A program made the position numbers and the translations under genes. The notes below the pieces were generated by a model. The model saw only the letters and a list, made by a program, of their open reading frames with translations. It did not search any database and was not told where the DNA came from. Positions 47,932-57,101 of a stretch of DNA of 64,000 bases are shown piece after piece (positions within the stretch are counted from its first letter, which is position 1; every line of letters begins with the position of its first letter). The DNA comes from Burkholderiales bacterium (GTDB taxonomy: Bacteria > Pseudomonadota > Gammaproteobacteria > Burkholderiales > Burkholderiaceae_F), in the NCBI GenBank assembly GCA_016716275.1, contig JADJWR010000003.1:124001-188000 (forward strand). The letters are read 5' to 3'.

Positions 47932-49935
47932 TCAATCAATCCGCGTGAACGTGATCGGAACGCGAACAATGTCGCGGTCGAGCCCCCCGTCGTTGAGGCG
48001 CGTGTAGTACAGATAGGCGTTCCGGCCTGTCCGCTCGAAGTTGATGGTCGTGTCCTCGTGGTCAATGATCGACGAATACATCTGGCGTGTCGTCTCGAGC
48101 ACGCCGGGGTCGCCGGGCGTCAGCGAGCAGCCCTCGAATGCGTTGGTTTCGGCCAGCAGCTGTTCCTCACTCCAGTGGACGAGGTCCGACGAGAGGGCGA
48201 AGTAGATTCCGCACACCATGCGGCCGCCGATCGATTGCTGCGATTGGGCCACCTGCACGTACCGGCCGATGTAGGTGCTGTAGACGAGGTGGCCGCTCGC
48301 CATGTTCTTCTGCAGCGGTTGGCACGCGGGCGCGGCGCTGCCCGTGACGTACGGGCTCGTCATGCGCAGGTTGAAGCCCGCTCCGTCCCATGCACGCCAG
48401 CTGGCGGGATCGCCGGGCTGCGCGGTCCGCATCGCGCACCACCCTCCCTCGAGCGGAACCGGCGTGGCGCTCATCAACGCGTAGTAGTAGCCGTCGTTCC
48501 CCCGCACGATGTTGGTTGGGCTGTAGTAGCCCTCGGAGTAGTAGTACGACGCCTGCTCCGTTGGCGGGACCCATGCGATGGGCGCGGGCGCGACGACGTG
48601 CGCCGGAGCGTTGGGTTTCGAGAACGACCGGCCGCCGTCCGTGGACACCGCATACGTGATCGAGTTGTACCAGCAGGGGTTGGATGGCAACAAGTCACCC
48701 GGCCGGCAGGTGCTCGCAACAGGGTCATGGAACTCGTTGTGGATGAGCCCATGCCAGCGGTCCCCTTCGCGGTACACGGACCATAGGATCTCCATGTTCT
48801 CGTACGACTCCGGCGTGCCGAGGTAGGCCATGACAAGCGGAGGCTGGCTGCAGTCGCGCTTGAGAGACCCGAAATCCTTGCCGCGGCTGAAGTACAAGCC
48901 ATCGACGAGCACGAGGCTGCCATCTTCAGCTCGCACGAAGCGCGCAGGTTGATCCGGCAGGTCTATGAGCAGCGGCTTGCCCGGCAGAACCAGATCCGGA
49001 CAGCGATCGGTCGTGTAGTCGAACACGACCTCCTTCGCGCCGAAGGTCACGGTGACCTTGATCGCCGAAGCGGTCAGCGACACCGTGCCCGTAACGCCGG
49101 CCACGGTCGCCCTGGCCTGCACGGTGCCAGTGGCGTAGGTCTGCAGCAGCCCCGTCGCCGAGACCCCCGCAAGGTTCGCATCGGACACCGACCAGGTCAC
49201 GGCCACTCCGGGAACGATGTTGCCGAACGCATCGCGGGCGACCGCGGTCAGCTGCACGGTGTCCCCCTCCTTCGGCGTGAGCGTCGGCGCGCTCACAGTC
49301 ACCGAGGCTACCGTCGCCGGCACGACCATCAGCGTCAGGGAATCCGACACGCCGTCGATCGTGGCGGTCGCTACGACGGCACCGGGCGCCAGCGCCTGCA
49401 ACAGTCCCGTTGTGGAGATCGTTGCGACCCCCACGTCCGAGGTGGACCAAGTCGCCGTCTTGCCCGGAACGACATCGCCGAACTGGTCGCGGGCCACGAC
49501 CGTGAGTTGCACCTTCTCGCCCACCGCCGGGCTCGCGGTTGAACTGCCGACCGTGACCGTCGTCGTCACGCGCGGCGTGACGGTCAGCGCCAGCATGCCC
49601 GGCACGTTGCTGACCGTCGCCGTGACGGTGACGGTGCCGCCGGCCAGGGCCTGCAGCAGGCCGGTGGAGGAGACCGTCGCTACTGCCGGCGCCGAGCTGG
49701 ACCACGTCGCGGTCGTGCCTTGGACTACGTCGCCGAACTGGTCCCTGGCCACTGCGGTCAGCTGCACCGTGTCGCCCTGCTTGGGGGTCGATGTCGGGCT
49801 GCTGACGGTGACCGTGGTGACAGTGCGGACGGGCTCACCGCCGTCGCCTCCGCCTCCGCAGGCCGCCAAAAGCGTCATGTAGACCGCCAGCGCAAGTGGC
49901 TTCAGGAGTCGAGCGACGAATCCCGTGCTTCCCAT
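47932..49935 (-). CDS. Lipoprotein with three Ig-like (BIG2) domains
   Basis: 667 aa. Signal RLLKPLALAVYMTLLAAC with the lipobox Cys, shared with three neighbouring genes. Residues 35-290 hold three Ig-like repeats, each with PxxGDTVQLTAVARDQFGD or a variant and a TGLLQALA block. The remaining 380 residues contain repeated Trp/Tyr-rich strands (YAVSTDGGRSFSKP, WSVYREGDRWHGLIHN) like a beta-propeller of glycosidase or sialidase type; no catalytic residues assigned. GGGAGG is eight bases before the ATG. Probably a surface carbohydrate-binding or adhesive protein. Confidence 0.82.
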   Translation of the reverse strand: MGSTGFVARLLKPLALAVYMTLLAACGGGGDGGEPVRTVTTVTVSSPTSTPKQGDTVQLTAVARDQFGDVVQGTTATWSSSAPAVATVSSTGLLQALAGGTVTVTATVSNVPGMLALTVTPRVTTTVTVGSSTASPAVGEKVQLTVVARDQFGDVVPGKTATWSTSDVGVATISTTGLLQALAPGAVVATATIDGVSDSLTLMVVPATVASVTVSAPTLTPKEGDTVQLTAVARDAFGNIVPGVAVTWSVSDANLAGVSATGLLQTYATGTVQARATVAGVTGTVSLTASAIKVTVTFGAKEVVFDYTTDRCPDLVLPGKPLLIDLPDQPARFVRAEDGSLVLVDGLYFSRGKDFGSLKRDCSQPPLVMAYLGTPESYENMEILWSVYREGDRWHGLIHNEFHDPVASTCRPGDLLPSNPCWYNSITYAVSTDGGRSFSKPNAPAHVVAPAPIAWVPPTEQASYYYSEGYYSPTNIVRGNDGYYYALMSATPVPLEGGWCAMRTAQPGDPASWRAWDGAGFNLRMTSPYVTGSAAPACQPLQKNMASGHLVYSTYIGRYVQVAQSQQSIGGRMVCGIYFALSSDLVHWSEEQLLAETNAFEGCSLTPGDPGVLETTRQMYSSIIDHEDTTINFERTGRNAYLYYTRLNDGGLDRDIVRVPITFTRID

Positions 49936-50057
49936 GACGGCCTCCCTACTCGCGACCGTTCGACACCCACAGCGTTTCGGACAGGTTACGTTTGACGCCT
50001 TCTTGGTGCCGCCCTGCTTTCGCCTAGCTCTTGGGCCGAGCTCGCGAGGACGCGCCG

Positions 50058-51296
50058 TCAAGGCAAGGTGCGCGGCGCACGAAAGACCCCGGCGGTTTCC
50101 GACTGGAACATCACTACACAGGCTTCGTCGCCGCTCAGCACGATGTCGTTGCGTCCGTCGCCGTTCACGTCTCCGCCAGACACACGGCCGACCACGATCG
50201 GCATGTCCGCCGTGGCGGAAAGAACGAACCCACCGCTGCCGTTGTTGAACATCAGGTTCGCCCGCGATCTGACGTTCGGCGCCCGAAAGGGACCGCCCGA
50301 CTCCGGCCAGAAGCCGGCCACCACGACGTCGGGCAGACCGTCCCCGTTCAGATCCGAGAACGCAGCATCGTCGATGCCCTGAACCGCGCCGAGCGGTGTG
50401 TGAACGGACGTTCCGAACATGCGCGGTCCGACCTGCGGGACCACCAGCAGGACGGCGCCGTAATCGGTGCTCCACGGGGTCAGGTAGGCGAGCAGGTCGC
50501 GCCTGCCATCGCCATTGGCGTCGGCGATCGCCAGCCGTTCGATGTTCACCCCGGCCTGCTGGCCGAGCACGCCCGAAACGACGAAGCTGCCATCCGCTTG
50601 CTGGAACAGGACGGCCAGGCCGCCTCTCGGCGTGTAGTCGCTGCCCGACGTGTACACCCACGTCAGGAGATCGGCACGGCCGTCGCCGTCGATGTCTCCG
50701 GCCGCGAGCTGGCTCACGCTACCGGGAAGCGAAATGGCGACTTCCGGGCCGAAACTGCCGCGGGAAGACGGGTCCTGCAAGCGGAGCCGCACGGTGGACC
50801 GGGGGCCGCTGACCGCGACGTCGGCCAGGCCATCGTGATTGAGGTCCGCGATCACCGCATCGTTGTTGTACCCACCGCTGAACAGCGGCTGCGCGGCGGC
50901 GAACTGGGCAGGGCGCGCGGAATCCTGCATGAGCAGCCAGGTCGTGCCCGCATCGACATCAGCCGCGACGACGTCCGGCCTGTTGTCCCCGTTGAGGTCG
51001 CCGGCGGAGAAGCGCCACGGATACGTGCCGAAGACCGTCTCGGCCGGCGGGCCGAAGACTTCCGATCCGTTCTGTCGATACACGCGCAGATAGCCCTTCC
51101 GGCCACTGCCCATCAACATGGCCAACGTAACGACATCGCCACGGCCGTCGGCGTCGATGTCGGCCACCGCGATGTCGGTCTCCACCCATACCGGACCCGC
51201 GTCGGCTCCGTCGCCGCCACAGCCCGCCAACATGGCGATCCAGGCGGCCACTGCGCATGGTCCAAGGAGTCGAGAAACGAGATTCACGTTTCCCAC
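50058..51296 (-). CDS. FG-GAP/VCBS-repeat lipoprotein
   Basis: 412 aa starting at GTG 51296, with GGGAG six bases upstream. Signal LVSRLLGPCAVAAWIAMLAGC. The mature protein has six or seven repeats ending D-x-D-x-D-G-x-x-D (DIDADGRGDV, DLNGDNRPDV, DLNHDGLADV, DIDGDGRADL, DANGDGRRDL, DLNGDGLPDV, DVNGDGRNDI), the calcium loops of an integrin-like beta-propeller. Likely surface protein. Second of the four related lipoproteins. Confidence 0.9.
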   Translation of the reverse strand: MGNVNLVSRLLGPCAVAAWIAMLAGCGGDGADAGPVWVETDIAVADIDADGRGDVVTLAMLMGSGRKGYLRVYRQNGSEVFGPPAETVFGTYPWRFSAGDLNGDNRPDVVAADVDAGTTWLLMQDSARPAQFAAAQPLFSGGYNNDAVIADLNHDGLADVAVSGPRSTVRLRLQDPSSRGSFGPEVAISLPGSVSQLAAGDIDGDGRADLLTWVYTSGSDYTPRGGLAVLFQQADGSFVVSGVLGQQAGVNIERLAIADANGDGRRDLLAYLTPWSTDYGAVLLVVPQVGPRMFGTSVHTPLGAVQGIDDAAFSDLNGDGLPDVVVAGFWPESGGPFRAPNVRSRANLMFNNGSGGFVLSATADMPIVVGRVSGGDVNGDGRNDIVLSGDEACVVMFQSETAGVFRAPRTLP

Positions 51297-51352
51297 CGTC
51301 GCTCCCTTCTTGCGGCATCACGAACTCATTTGACGCCGGAAGCGCGGTCGCT

Positions 51353-51369
51353 CGTTGACCTGCGGCACA
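51353..51369 (-). promoter_or_regulatory. Shared lipoprotein leader element, copy 1
   Basis: On the minus strand TGTGCCGCAGGTCAACG, ending 56 bases before the GTG of the FG-GAP gene. Confidence 0.6.
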
Positions 51370-51735
51370 GGTCCGTCACTTCCCCGGGTGTCCAGGGTTT
51401 CAGGCCCGGCCCGCTCCCCGGGTTGCTGGCGCATCCCTGGGGCCTAGCGGCGAGCGGCGCGAGGCTCTATGTGACGCTCTATAAAGGCGTCGCGGTGGCG
51501 ACTGATCTGCGGTGACGCGCTCATCGACGAAGGAAGTCCCGGCGATACGTCCACTTTGCACAAGGCAGCTTCGACTTCGTACCGCTGACAGGCGACCGAG
51601 GGACCATGCTCCGGCGCGTGCGGCCGTCTGCTGGCCGGCGCGCTCGTCGGCTGCCAGTTGTTGGCCGGGCACCGGCGTCGAGGTGGCGCGAAAGCAAGGC
51701 GCGTGTTGGACACATCGCCGCCACCCCGACTTGGC

Positions 51736-51803
51736 CGTTGACTTGCGGCACACGACGGCGAGTTCTACCCGCCGTCGACGGGAGGGGGTACGCGTACACG
51801 GAT
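51736..51803 (-). repeat. Orphan leader element with extended homology
   Basis: Minus-strand TGTGCCGCAAGTCAACG lies at 51736-51752. The homology to 53460-53528 runs for about 68 bases at roughly 90 percent by eye, but in inverted orientation. No lipoprotein gene follows here. The 51297-52153 gap has no gene. Near 51545-51606 a minus-strand block (GGTCGCCTGTCAGCGGTAC) resembles the block at 52045 (GCCGCCTGTCGGAGGTAC), so the gap may be an inverted relic of a leader region. Confidence 0.6.
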
Positions 51804-51827
51804 CGGCCGGGTATCGCCCGTGGTTTC

Positions 51828-51911
51828 GGCGACCGGCAGCTTTCGGACGCCACCAACCGATGTCCGCTGATGACCGGTTGTTCCCATTCGCGTTCAAGTC
51901 CGAGAGTTGAC
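51828..51911 (+). repeat. Dispersed intergenic repeat, copy 3
   Basis: GGCGACCGGCAGCTTTCGGA, later GTTGTTCCCATTCGCGTTCA and AGTCCGAGAGTTGAC, same block order as 14979-15034. Confidence 0.62.
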
Positions 51912-52081
51912 CGTCGCGGCGATCGCCTGAAGTGCCGATCTGCGCTTTGCGCGAGCGGGGGCGATCTCTCCAACCCGCCAACGGCTGTCGGTCGACGAGT
52001 GCGCCGGACAGTAGGCAGTCGCACGCGCAGTAGCACCTGGTCCCTCTGCCGCCTGTCGGAGGTACAGAGGTGGCGCTGTCT

Positions 52082-52098
52082 TGTGCCGCAGGTCAACG
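52082..52098 (+). promoter_or_regulatory. Shared lipoprotein leader element, copy 2
   Basis: TGTGCCGCAGGTCAACG, ending 55 bases before the ATG at 52154. A TAATAG between element and start may be a -10. Confidence 0.6.
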
Positions 52099-52153
52099 GA
52101 GTGGCCCGGCGGGGGCGTGTAATAGGTAACACGTCGCCCTCCAGGAGTTCGTC

Positions 52154-53413
52154 ATGGCACGCGCAGGATTCGTTGCTCGAATCCTCAAACCGTGTGCGCT
52201 GGCAGCCTTCTTTGCCGTAGTAGCCGCCTGCGGCGGCGACGACGCGCCGCCCGCACCGGAAGTGGTGCGCATTACCGTGGCGGGTATGCCCGGTGCACCG
52301 CTGGCGCCTATGCAGACGGCGCAGCTGACCGCAAGTGCGGTCTATTCCGACGGCGCTGTGCAGGACGTCACCAGCGTCGCCACTTGGGATGGCACGGACC
52401 ATCGTGTTTTCACCGCGTCGGCGGCGGGCCTGGTCACTGCAACGGGGCCGGGCAGGGCGGAAGTGTCGGCGGTCTTCGCGGGCGTGCGCGGCGCCGTTGC
52501 CGGCGAAGTCGTCGCCTTACCGTCGGCGTACTTCGTCGACAGCCTCGAATACGCCTTCGACTACGAGCTCGACGCGCAGGGCCGGGTGGCCAGCTATCGG
52601 ATCTCGCAACGCGAGGGCGTGAGCTATCCAAACGCGCCTGCAAATGATTACAACCTCAAGGAGTGCACGGGAGACTTGCGCGGCAGCTACAGCTGCTCTG
52701 GCATCAACTACGCCACCACATCGATGACCGGCGAAGGAGGCCGTCTTGTCGCGATGCGCGGCGTCGCATCCGGCTACGGCATCTCATCTTTCACCTATGT
52801 CTATGGAGATGCTGGGCTCCTGCAGTTCAAGCAGGAGATGCTGTCGGGAAGCATCCACCAAACAGCATCGATGACATTTGCACTGACGTACGATCCGCTC
52901 GGACGGCTCAGCGAGGTCGGCAAAGTCTGCGCTTCGCAGTACTGGGGCTACGGCGGGCGCACGGAAGCGACGGCACGGATCACTCTCGATTCGCAGAGTC
53001 GGCTGCTGCGTGAGGACGTCACGACGGTAGTCATTCCCGATCCGTACACGGGTCAGGTCGCGTCATGTCCTCCCGACGCCGGCGCCTGGACGTACGACGC
53101 TGCCGGCCAAATGCAGACGGCCGGCTCGACCGAGTACACCGCCGACGCCGATGGGTGGCTGACGAGCCGCCGGCGCGTAGTGGATTCAAACACGGTGGTC
53201 GACACCTACGTCATCACCCGCTTCAGCGGGCGGGTGGCGGAGGAGCAGTTCACGCAGGCGGAGCCGATGGCCTTCTACACCGCCCGCTCCGACTCGCAGC
53301 GCGTCCGTTACGAGTGGGGCCGGCTGCCGGTCGAGCCGCTGTTCGTGCCGCGTGCGCTGACGGGGCTGAAGGGGGCCGACTACCTCGGCGTCATCAGCAG
53401 CCATCACCGATAG
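52154..53413 (+). CDS. Ig-like and YD-repeat-like lipoprotein
   Basis: 419 aa. Signal FVARILKPCALAAFFAVVAAC. Residues 35-115 form one Ig-like (BIG2-type) domain (QTAQLTASAVYSDGAVQDVT, GPGRAEVSAVFAGVRG). The rest carries loosely repeated Tyr/Asp strands such as FALTYDPLGRLSEVG, WTYDAAGQMQTAG and EYTADADGWLTSRR, like YD/RHS repeats but sparse. Possible surface protein. AGGAG lies seven bases upstream. Third of the related lipoproteins. Confidence 0.82.
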   Translation: MARAGFVARILKPCALAAFFAVVAACGGDDAPPAPEVVRITVAGMPGAPLAPMQTAQLTASAVYSDGAVQDVTSVATWDGTDHRVFTASAAGLVTATGPGRAEVSAVFAGVRGAVAGEVVALPSAYFVDSLEYAFDYELDAQGRVASYRISQREGVSYPNAPANDYNLKECTGDLRGSYSCSGINYATTSMTGEGGRLVAMRGVASGYGISSFTYVYGDAGLLQFKQEMLSGSIHQTASMTFALTYDPLGRLSEVGKVCASQYWGYGGRTEATARITLDSQSRLLREDVTTVVIPDPYTGQVASCPPDAGAWTYDAAGQMQTAGSTEYTADADGWLTSRRRVVDSNTVVDTYVITRFSGRVAEEQFTQAEPMAFYTARSDSQRVRYEWGRLPVEPLFVPRALTGLKGADYLGVISSHHR

Positions 53414-53459
53414 CGCCGGGAGAGATTGCAGCAACGATCGGCCGTGACAACGCGTTGCC

Positions 53460-53528
53460 GATCCGCGTACGCGTACGCCCTTCTGGCGACGGCGGGTAGA
53501 ACTCGCCGCCGTGTGCCGCAAGTCAACG
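53460..53528 (+). repeat. Leader element copy 3 with extended homology
   Basis: TGTGCCGCAAGTCAACG is at 53512-53528, ending 56 bases before the ATG at 53585. The full 69 bases are the inverted partner of 51736-51803, so the third lipoprotein gene is flanked by an inverted repeat. Confidence 0.65.
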
Positions 53529-53584
53529 ACGGCGTGCGCCGCCGGCATCTAATTGATTCAGCGTCGCCCGGCAGGGAGGCCGTT

Positions 53585-55939
53585 ATGGCATGTACAGGAC
53601 TGGTGTCTCGATTGCTCAAACCATGTGCGGTGGCAGCCTTCCTTGCCGTCGCAGCCGCCTGCGGCGGTGGTGGCGACGACACCCCGCCACTACCTCCTCC
53701 CGCGCAGCCCGTCTCGCTTGCAGTCGCGGGCCTGCCGACCGCCTCGATGCTTCCGGGCCAATCCGCGCAACTCAATGCGACGATGACCTACTCGGACGGT
53801 TCCTCCACGGACGTGACCGGCGGCGCCACGTGGAACTCGACCGACGACAAGGTGCTCACTGTCTCTGCGGCGGGGGTCATCCTGGCACTCGGGCCAGGCC
53901 AGGCGGAAGTTGTCGCAGTGGCACACGGGCTGACGGCCCGCGGCGCCGTGATCGTGACGCTGCCAGCCTCACGCCTCGAACTGCTTGCCGGCAACTTTGC
54001 AGAGGCACGTTTCAACCGGCCCACGGGAGTCGCAATCGACAGCAGTGGAACCGTTTATGTGGCCGAGCAGATCAACAACACGATCCGCAAGATCAACGCG
54101 GCCGGCGAAGTAAGCACGCTGGCGGGCACCGCAGGCACATTCGGAAGCGCTGATGCAACGGGCGCTGAAGCGCGCTTCAGTTCCCCCTATGAGATCGTGA
54201 CCGACAGCGTCGGCAACGTCTATGTCGCTGACACGGGCAACCACACGGTCCGCAGGATCACTCCCGCCGGAGTCGTCAGCACGATCGCGGGCAAGGCGGG
54301 ATTCGATGGAAGCGCGGACGGTGCTGGCGCGGAAGCACGGTTCTACAACCCGCGGGGAGTCGCCACCGACGGCGTGGGCGGGGTCTACGTAGCCGACTCC
54401 TACAACCACACGATTCGCAGAATCAGTCCTGAGGGGGTCGTCAGCACGGTGGCGGGCAAGGCGGGTTCGGCAGGAACGGCGGACGGCATCGGTTCGGAAG
54501 CACGTTTTTCCAACCCCGGGGGTATCGCCACGGACAGCCTTGGCAACGTGTACGTGGCCGATACAAACAACCACACCGTCCGCAGAATCACTCCGGCTGG
54601 GCTGGTCAGCACCTTGGCAGGCGCCGCAGGGTTGTCTGGAAGCACCGACGGCGCCGGCAGCGAGGCGCGTTTCACTTCGCCAAGCGGCATCGCGACCGAC
54701 AGTGCGGGTAACGTCTACGTCACGGAGCAGCCCAGCCACACGGTCCGAAGGATCACGCCGCAGGGCGAAGTGAGCACCCTCGCGGGCGCCGCCGGACAAA
54801 GCGGAAGCACCGACGGCACAGGCACGCAGGCGCGGTTCAATCTTCCTTACGGCATCGCGGCAGACGGCCTGGGCAACCTTGTTGTGGCCGATGTGTTCAA
54901 CCACACCATACGTAAGATCAGTCCGGCAGGCATCGTCAGCACACTCGCCGGCGCAGCGCCCTTGTCGGGAAGCCAGGATGGCGCCGGCGCGCAAGCGCGG
55001 TTCCAGGATCCCGAAGGCGTTGCGACAGACAGCATGGGAAATGTCTATGTGGCTGACTCCTACAACGCCACGATTCGCAAGATCACTCCCGCGGGGCTCG
55101 TGACCACGCTGGCTGGCCAGGCCGGTGCAATCGGTAGCGCGGACGGCATCGGCGCAGCGGCACGCTTCGATCGTCCGATCGGCATCGCGACGGACAGCGT
55201 CGGCAACGTCTACGTCGCCGATTCTTCCAACCACGCGATCCGCAAGATCACTCCCGCGGGGTTCGTGAGCACGCTGGTCGGCGGCATTGGTGCAGACATG
55301 CCTCTCGACAGCCCAACCGGGATTGCCATCGACAACGCCGACAACATCTATGTGGCCGACAGTTCGCGAAATAGGATCTACAAGGTCAGCCAGGCCGGTG
55401 CGGTGAGCATCTTCGCCGGCACAGGAGAGATCGGCGCGCGCGATGGCGAGGGAGCGGTAGCAAGCTTCGGATTTTGCTCGATCACCTACATCGACGTCGG
55501 TCTGCCCCCTTATCACCTGCGGACCTGCGCGCCCGCCGGCCTTGCGACCGACGAGGCCGGCAACGTCTATGTGGCAGATGTGCACAACCATGCGATCCGC
55601 AGGATCACGCCGGCCGGTGTCGTCAGCACATTGGCGGGAAGCCCCGCCGCAAGGGGCAGCAGCGACGGCACGGGGGGTGCGGCGCAGTTCAACTACCCCA
55701 GCGCGGTAGCCACCGATCGTTCAGGCAACATCTACGTCGCTGACACGCTCAACCACACGGTCCGCAGAGTCACGCTTGCAGGCGCGGTGACGACGATCGT
55801 AGGAGTAGCGGGCAGCGATGGCTTCACAGAGGGCGCTTTGCCGGGCGGGCTGATCGAGCCCCGTGGCGTGGCGATCAGCGGTACGTCGCTGTTCATCACG
55901 ATGGACCACGGCGTCGCCGATGTGACCAACGTGCCGTGA
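53585..55939 (+). CDS. NHL-repeat lipoprotein with Ig-like domain
   Basis: 784 aa. Signal LVSRLLKPCAVAAFLAVAAAC. An Ig-like domain (residues 40-125) is followed by about eleven NHL units of roughly 56 residues. The unit reads ARF-x-x-P-x-GIATDS-x-GNVYVADS-x-NHTIRKITPAG-VVSTLAG. They form one or two beta-propellers. The unit repeats are also clear at DNA level, which allows slippage. One unit has an insertion with two Cys (FGFCSITYIDVG, LRTCAP). Probably a surface binding protein. The frame is open to 53426 but the signal and GGGAGG fix the start. Confidence 0.9.
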   Translation: MACTGLVSRLLKPCAVAAFLAVAAACGGGGDDTPPLPPPAQPVSLAVAGLPTASMLPGQSAQLNATMTYSDGSSTDVTGGATWNSTDDKVLTVSAAGVILALGPGQAEVVAVAHGLTARGAVIVTLPASRLELLAGNFAEARFNRPTGVAIDSSGTVYVAEQINNTIRKINAAGEVSTLAGTAGTFGSADATGAEARFSSPYEIVTDSVGNVYVADTGNHTVRRITPAGVVSTIAGKAGFDGSADGAGAEARFYNPRGVATDGVGGVYVADSYNHTIRRISPEGVVSTVAGKAGSAGTADGIGSEARFSNPGGIATDSLGNVYVADTNNHTVRRITPAGLVSTLAGAAGLSGSTDGAGSEARFTSPSGIATDSAGNVYVTEQPSHTVRRITPQGEVSTLAGAAGQSGSTDGTGTQARFNLPYGIAADGLGNLVVADVFNHTIRKISPAGIVSTLAGAAPLSGSQDGAGAQARFQDPEGVATDSMGNVYVADSYNATIRKITPAGLVTTLAGQAGAIGSADGIGAAARFDRPIGIATDSVGNVYVADSSNHAIRKITPAGFVSTLVGGIGADMPLDSPTGIAIDNADNIYVADSSRNRIYKVSQAGAVSIFAGTGEIGARDGEGAVASFGFCSITYIDVGLPPYHLRTCAPAGLATDEAGNVYVADVHNHAIRRITPAGVVSTLAGSPAARGSSDGTGGAAQFNYPSAVATDRSGNIYVADTLNHTVRRVTLAGAVTTIVGVAGSDGFTEGALPGGLIEPRGVAISGTSLFITMDHGVADVTNVP

Positions 55940-56149
55940 GTCCTTCTCGAACTGGTTTTCCCGGCCACCGGCCGTCGAGCTACTCGCTCACCGAGCCGTT
56001 CAATGACTGCGCTCTGAGACCGCGAAGGACCGGAAGGGGTCGATTGCGACAGTTCGCGGCCCGACCAAGCTGACGTTGGAACCGCGTCTGCGATTGTCCG
56101 GCGATGCCAATCGTTGAACGTCGGCTTCGCGGCAGACCCCGGCCGGGAA

Positions 56150-56425
56150 CGCCAGTTCTTTCGTCGTGCCCAGCACGCTGCGGTTGGCGCTCTTTGCGAT
56201 TTCTGCCTGCGCCATGGCCGCCACCTCGGCTTCGATCAACCGCGGGTCGACGCCGTGCCGCGCGAGCACCTGCGCCACTGGGGGACCGGTCCGCTCGAGC
56301 AGGCTGTCCGCCGCGGCCAGCGGCAGGATCACGGCAGCAGCGTTCGCCAATTGACCAGAAGTGCGAGCTGGAACTGCGAGAACAGCGCTGTCGCATACCA
56401 ATCGCCCAGCATCGTGGAACAAGGG
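56150..56425 (-). pseudogene. DUF6933 fragment, frameshifted
   Basis: Leftward LGDWYATALF, LALLVNWRTLLP, then a one-base deletion near 56330 relative to copy 1, then LAAADSLLERTGPPVAQVLA and AKSANRSVLGTTKE. The C-terminus is replaced by repeat-like DNA. Clearly dead. Confidence 0.65.
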
Positions 56426-57002
56426 CAAGCTCGTTTGACAGAAGGCGCCGTTCAAGCCCCAGGAAGTCTGGGCGATCCGGGTCCGCCTGCAGATGGAGCA
56501 CCGCCTGCGGGAACTGGTGCTTTTCGACCTCGGGATCGACAGCAAGCTGCGTGCCCGCGATCTGGTGAAGCTGCGCGTGCGTGACGTCTGTCACGACGAA
56601 CGGGTGGCCAGCCGGGCGACCGTCCTGCAGCAGAAGACGCAGCGGCCGGTCCAGTTCGAGATCTCGCCGGCCACCCGGGACGCGGTCGAGGTCTGGATTC
56701 GGAAGGCTGGCCTCAAGATCGATGATTACCTGCTCCCGAGCCGCGTACACCGCTCGCCCCACCTGGGCACCCGCCAGTACGCCCGCATCCTCGACGGCTG
56801 GGTATCGTTGGTCGGGCTGGATCCGGCGGATTACGCGACGCACTCGATGCGGCGCACCAAGGCTTCGCTGATCTACCGTCGCACCAAGAACCTGAGGGCG
56901 GTACAGCTGCTGCTCGGCCACGGCAAGCTCGAGAGCACGGCCCGGTACCTGGGCATCGAGGTTGACGACGCGCTCGAGTTGGCCGAGCAGACCGACGTCT
57001 GA
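56415..57002 (+). pseudogene. Tyrosine recombinase, 5'-truncated with nonsense codon
   Basis: Homologous to 32707-33294. The first 13 codons are gone, and LVGQK reads LV-stop-QK because GGA became TGA. From the Met at 56493 a 169-aa product still has the catalytic Arg, HSMRRTK, LLGHGK and RYLGIE, so a short protein could be made, but it lacks the upstream strand. Treated as a pseudogene. Confidence 0.8.
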
Positions 57003-57101
57003 CCCAGCTGCTGCGCTACGAAGTTACTGCGCCTGCTGGTCGGCAGGCGCACCGGCCATAAGAAAAGCATGACGGGGGCAGAACCGAACAGATCGGCTTC
57101 T

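Noticed and set aside
53969..55591. Leftward open frame of 540 codons across the NHL gene
   Set aside because: Its apparent repeats only mirror the NHL repeat units of the coding strand.
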